Part shown: one piece after another, positions 61,178-64,000 of the stretch
Layout of the letters: every line of letters begins with the position of its first letter
Numbering within the stretch: position 1 is the first letter of the stretch
Assembly: GCF_001999905.1 (NCBI RefSeq)
Contig: NZ_CP019640.1
Span: 3,018,001-3,082,000, forward strand
Source of the DNA: Planococcus lenghuensis
GTDB lineage: Bacteria; Bacillota; Bacilli; Bacillales_A; Planococcaceae
Length of the DNA: 64,000 bases
Reading direction: 5' to 3'
Translations under genes and position numbers: made by a program
Notes under the pieces: generated by a model
What the model saw: only the letters and a program-made list of their open reading frames with translations
Database searches by the model: none
What the model was told of the DNA's origin: nothing

Positions 61178-62659
61178 TCAGCCGGATGGAACTGTTACCG
61201 TAACTTTGAATAAATCGCCGTCCACATCGATCTTCAAGTTCCCATCATGCAGGTCGGCAATGGACTGTGCGATGGCAAGACCGAGCCCGGACCCTTCCGT
61301 CCCCCGCGATGTGTCGCCCCGCTTGAACCGTTCGAATAATTCGTCGGTGTCACTGCCGATTTCATGGCGCGTGATATTTTTGATGATAAATTCCGCCTGG
61401 CCGTCGCTTTCCCGTAAGGAAACATACACCCGAGTGCCCGGCAATGAGTATTTGAGAGCGTTCTGGATCAGATTATCCATCAGCCGCCACCATTTTTGTC
61501 CGTCCACCCAGATAAGCAGCGGATGATCGGGTGCAGCTACCCGGAATTCAAGGCCCGATGCTTCAATTTCCTCCTCATGCTCGGCAAGCGCCTGCTGCAT
61601 AAGCTGAATGGCGTCCACCCGCTGCCGCTGCAGCTCGACAGTCCCGGAAGCCATTTTGGATACTTCGAACAGGTCCTCGATCAACACTTTCAACCGCTGG
61701 GACTTCCGGTCCAGAATCTCAACATATGACCGCCGTTCTTCTTCAGCCAGTCCCTGATTTTTCAAGAGATCGGTGTACGTAATAATCGAAGTGAGCGGTG
61801 TCCGGAGATCATGACTGACATTCGTGATCAATTCCGTCTTCAGCCGCTCGCTTTTCGCCTGTTCCGACATGGACAGGCGGATGCCTTCTTTCAAGGAGTT
61901 CAATTGCCGGGCATGTGCAGCGAGCGGGGATTTCCCCCGCACGGGCAGCTCTTCATGCAGTTTGCCTTCCGACATGGCCGCAGTTCCGTTCATAAGTACG
62001 TTCAAATAACCGAAGCGGCTGACCAAGATGAACAGCACCGGAATTCCGATAAACAGACTTGCCGGCACAAGCACCACTAACAATGGCGGAAAAGCGATTG
62101 TCAATGCGGTTCCCGCTCCCCAGAAAAAGACGACCGCCAGCAGAATCAGCATTTGGATGCCGACAGGGCGATTCCGGAAAGCCTCTCCTGAATTGCGCAC
62201 GAGCCGGGCACTGATGCCGGTTTGCAATTCAGCTGAAAGCCGGTCCGGATGCCGGTACCAATTCCATAGCCAGATTGTCTGCAGCACCAGCAACGACAGG
62301 AGCACGAGTACAGATACAAACGTAATGACAGTTTCGGCTCCGTTTACGATTCCATAACCGAACCAGCCGCTGTAAAACCAATCATAGAACAGGCTGTCCA
62401 GTGCGAGCAATGCCAGAAAGCCGACTGCTACAACTACTCCCGCTTTTGCTTCGATTGCCCAATTTCCGGCAATGCGCTGGTAATATACAGGTGGAAACCA
62501 CTCTTTCTCAAATTTAACGGAGATGAGCGCACCAGTGGCAGCTGCAATGATCGCCAGAGAGACAAGTGAGCTTACCAGGTTTCCGGCACCATAATTCAGA
62601 AAGCCCAAAACCCCAATAAGCAACGCATCCATACTGACAAGCCATATCCATTTTTTCAC
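61178..62659 (-). CDS. Membrane sensor histidine kinase
   Basis: 493 aa from GTG 62659, after AGGAGGAGGG. The N-terminal half has about six membrane segments in two groups (residues 5-145 and 165-215), followed by a HAMP-like linker, H-box ELITNVSHDLRTPLTSIITYTDLL (H about 279) and ATPase motifs (WRLMDNLIQNALKYS, GSGLGLAIAQSIADLHDG). It partners the OmpR-type regulator upstream and may be VanS/VncS-like; the stimulus is unknown. A small membrane ORF lies between the two genes. Confidence 0.92.
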   Translation of the reverse strand: MKKWIWLVSMDALLIGVLGFLNYGAGNLVSSLVSLAIIAAATGALISVKFEKEWFPPVYYQRIAGNWAIEAKAGVVVAVGFLALLALDSLFYDWFYSGWFGYGIVNGAETVITFVSVLVLLSLLVLQTIWLWNWYRHPDRLSAELQTGISARLVRNSGEAFRNRPVGIQMLILLAVVFFWGAGTALTIAFPPLLVVLVPASLFIGIPVLFILVSRFGYLNVLMNGTAAMSEGKLHEELPVRGKSPLAAHARQLNSLKEGIRLSMSEQAKSERLKTELITNVSHDLRTPLTSIITYTDLLKNQGLAEEERRSYVEILDRKSQRLKVLIEDLFEVSKMASGTVELQRQRVDAIQLMQQALAEHEEEIEASGLEFRVAAPDHPLLIWVDGQKWWRLMDNLIQNALKYSLPGTRVYVSLRESDGQAEFIIKNITRHEIGSDTDELFERFKRGDTSRGTEGSGLGLAIAQSIADLHDGNLKIDVDGDLFKVTVTVPSG

Positions 62660-62797
62660 TTACAGCCCTCCTCCTGACCCTGCCTGCAGATGTGCAAGCA
62701 GTTCGGCCGCCCGCTGCGCCATGACGACATCAAATAACGAACCGAGACAATACAAAAGGCTGAACAGCCCGATCACCACAGCCACAATCGACAGCAC
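62660..62797 (-). CDS. Small single-span membrane protein between regulator and kinase genes
   Basis: 45 aa from GTG 62797, one base after the response regulator stop; its TAA directly abuts the kinase GTG. The N-terminal half is a membrane helix (LSIVAVVIGLFSLLYCLGSL), then a short amphipathic helix (VVMAQRAAELLAHLQ) and a glycine-rich end that overlaps the kinase ribosome site. Its own ribosome site is weak, so expression would depend on coupling to the upstream stop. No family recognised. It could be a kinase accessory peptide; that is inference. Confidence 0.55.
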   Translation of the reverse strand: MLSIVAVVIGLFSLLYCLGSLFDVVMAQRAAELLAHLQAGSGGGL

Positions 62798-62798
62798 A

Positions 62799-63491
62799 TC
62801 ATTTTTCCATCTTGTAGCCAATGCCCCACACCACCTTCAAGTACCGCGGATTTTTCGGGTCCGCTTCGATTTTCTCCCGGATTTTCCGGATATGCACCGC
62901 GACAATATTTTCTGCGTTATATGCAGGTTCATTCCAGACCCGCTCATAAATATCCCGGATGGAAAACACCCGGCCGGCATTTGCCATAAGCAGTTCCGTA
63001 ATTCTGTACTCGGTGGGCGTCAAGCGGATCGGCTCTCCATGCAGTGTTAACTCTTTGGCTTCCGGATCAAGCACAAGCCCATCAATTTCGTACTGCCGGT
63101 TTTTATTTTCATATGTCCCAAGAGTGACGTAGCGTCTGAGCTGTGACTTCACCCGGGCGATAAGTTCCATCGGATGGAACGGCTTCGTTACATAATCATC
63201 CGCCCCAACTGACAGACCATGGATCTTATCGGAATCCTCGGCCTTGGCGCTCAGCATGATGATCGGGATGTTCCGCTCTTCCCGGATTTTGAATGTGGCG
63301 GAAATCCCGTCGAGTTCCGGCATCATAATATCCAGAATGATGACATGGACTTCCTGCTCGGTCAGCTTTTCCAGTGCTTCCATACCATTGTCCGCTTTCA
63401 GCACCCGGTACCCTTCATTTTTCAAATAAATCTCGATGCCATCCCGGATATCCTGATCATCATCCGCCACCAGCACAGTGAATTGCCCCAT
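62799..63491 (-). CDS. OmpR/PhoB-type response regulator
   Basis: 230 aa from ATG 63491 (GGGGGTGA upstream); GTG 63500 is an alternative. Receiver domain with DDDQD (about 9-13), phospho-acceptor in ILDIMMPELDG (about D54) and TKPFHP (K about 103); C-terminal winged helix with RLTPTEYRITELLM, NAENIVAVHIRKIREKIE and VWGIGYKME. Pairs with the kinase two genes downstream. Direct repeats upstream suggest it activates its own promoter. Confidence 0.94.
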   Translation of the reverse strand: MGQFTVLVADDDQDIRDGIEIYLKNEGYRVLKADNGMEALEKLTEQEVHVIILDIMMPELDGISATFKIREERNIPIIMLSAKAEDSDKIHGLSVGADDYVTKPFHPMELIARVKSQLRRYVTLGTYENKNRQYEIDGLVLDPEAKELTLHGEPIRLTPTEYRITELLMANAGRVFSIRDIYERVWNEPAYNAENIVAVHIRKIREKIEADPKNPRYLKVVWGIGYKMEK

Positions 63492-63521
63492 CCCAGTCAC
63501 CCCCGTTTCACTTCTGAATTT

Positions 63522-63576
63522 ATTGTAACCTGAAATTCTTAACGCGAACCGTTGGAATAAATGAAGAAATTCTTAA
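63522..63576 (-). promoter_or_regulatory. Response regulator promoter with direct repeats
   Basis: Minus strand: -10 TACAAT (63522-63527) with a poor -35 (GGTTCG, 63545-63550). TTAAGAATTTC occurs twice, at 63542-63532 inside the spacer and at 63576-63566, 34 bp apart. This suits an OmpR-type activator acting on a weak promoter. Confidence 0.5.
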
Positions 63577-64000
63577 GATTTGCGCTGTCGTGCCGTCACA
63601 GCGATGATTCCGCCGAGCAGCAGCGCAACGCCAGTCCACGACAGCGCACTTAAGGTTTCACCGACCAGGAAAACCCCCAGCAACGCAGCGGTGAGCGGTT
63701 CTGCCAGCGATAAGGTGACGGCAGACGATGAAGGGATCTCCCGCAAGCCGCTTGAAAACAGCAAATAGGCAATCGTGGTAGCTCCGATCCCTAAATAGAT
63801 AAGCACCGCCAGATTGCCCGGTGCTGCTGCATAGCTGAAGTCAAAAATGAACAAAAATGGAATCAGCAATACGGCAGCAAATGAGAAAATAACGGCCACC
63901 GCAGACATCGATTCGGCTCGTTCCAATACTTTTTTGCTTGCGATGGTGTAGGTGGCGAATGCAAGTCCCCCGCCAAGCCCGGCCACAATGCCGAACGGGT
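63573..64000 (-). CDS. EamA/DMT-family transporter (5' end outside window)
   Basis: Frame open to the window edge, so the N-terminal half is missing. About 140 residues with five membrane segments are visible, including a second EamA repeat with GIGATTIAYLLFSSGLREIPSSSAVTLSLAEPLTAALLGVFLVGETLS, followed by a short basic tail (RQRKS). Drug/metabolite transporters of this kind export amino acids or metabolites; the substrate is unknown. The regulator gene starts about 80 bases after its stop. Confidence 0.87.
   Translation of the reverse strand, partial: PFGIVAGLGGGLAFATYTIASKKVLERAESMSAVAVIFSFAAVLLIPFLFIFDFSYAAAPGNLAVLIYLGIGATTIAYLLFSSGLREIPSSSAVTLSLAEPLTAALLGVFLVGETLSALSWTGVALLLGGIIAVTARQRKS

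Overview
This window looks like a chromosomal segment of a Gram-positive Bacillales species, most likely Planococcaceae (Planococcus/Bhargavaea/Sporosarcina relatives). The inference rests on strong AGGAGG-type ribosome binding sites, frequent TTG/GTG starts, near-balanced GC by eye, and gene sets typical of Bacillales: yrrT-luxS-mccAB, liaI/liaH/liaF/liaS/liaR, ykpA, yusW, yvbH and sigma-B-like promoters. No rRNA, tRNA, CRISPR array, phage or intact insertion sequence was seen.

Layout. 1-14.3 kb is all minus strand: threonine catabolism (tdh, kbl), a secreted M6-type metalloprotease, an operon for S-adenosylhomocysteine recycling and homocysteine-to-cysteine conversion (yrrT, luxS, mccA, mccB), topB with ybaK and a YczE-like membrane protein, a flavin reductase and a CPA antiporter. 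14.4-29.2 kb is mixed: an ABC-F ATPase, two tandem PLD-family proteins, an orphan ECF sigma factor, a CNNM-type transporter, an M20 dipeptidase, a stress SDR, cardiolipin synthase, DegV, a DUF2804 protein and tryptophan 2,3-dioxygenase. 29.3-44 kb holds a YusW lipoprotein, a GNAT enzyme, a heterodimeric ABC exporter, a PAS/GGDEF/EAL protein, a split ThrE-type exporter, a zinc alcohol dehydrogenase, a beta-propeller protein and an acyl-CoA dehydrogenase. 44-53 kb has terC, an MFS efflux gene divergent from an Mta-like MerR regulator, and a two-component system next to a tricarboxylate (TctCBA) transporter. 53-64 kb has trhO, a PH-domain protein, a hydroxyacid dehydrogenase, dedA, the lia cell-envelope stress operon, a small HMA-like protein, a second two-component system with a hidden small membrane ORF, and a partial EamA transporter.

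Most notable observation. The MFS efflux gene (44958-46142) is preceded by what reads as a complete translational attenuator: promoter, ribosome binding site, 16-codon leader peptide, and four RNA segments able to pair 1:2/3:4 (hiding the MFS ribosome binding site) or 2:3 (exposing it). This is the architecture of drug-inducible resistance genes, here beside an Mta-like regulator.

Second theme. Three intergenic regions carry arrays of unrelated sequence that all repeat every 20-21 bp, about two turns of the DNA helix. A GC-rich intergenic element at about 36.9-37.1 kb resembles a widespread Bacillales repeat. Other points are three sigma-B-like promoters (SDR, alcohol dehydrogenase, terC), two genes whose best ribosome binding site points to an ATT or ATA start, and several proteins with altered catalytic or metal-binding residues.
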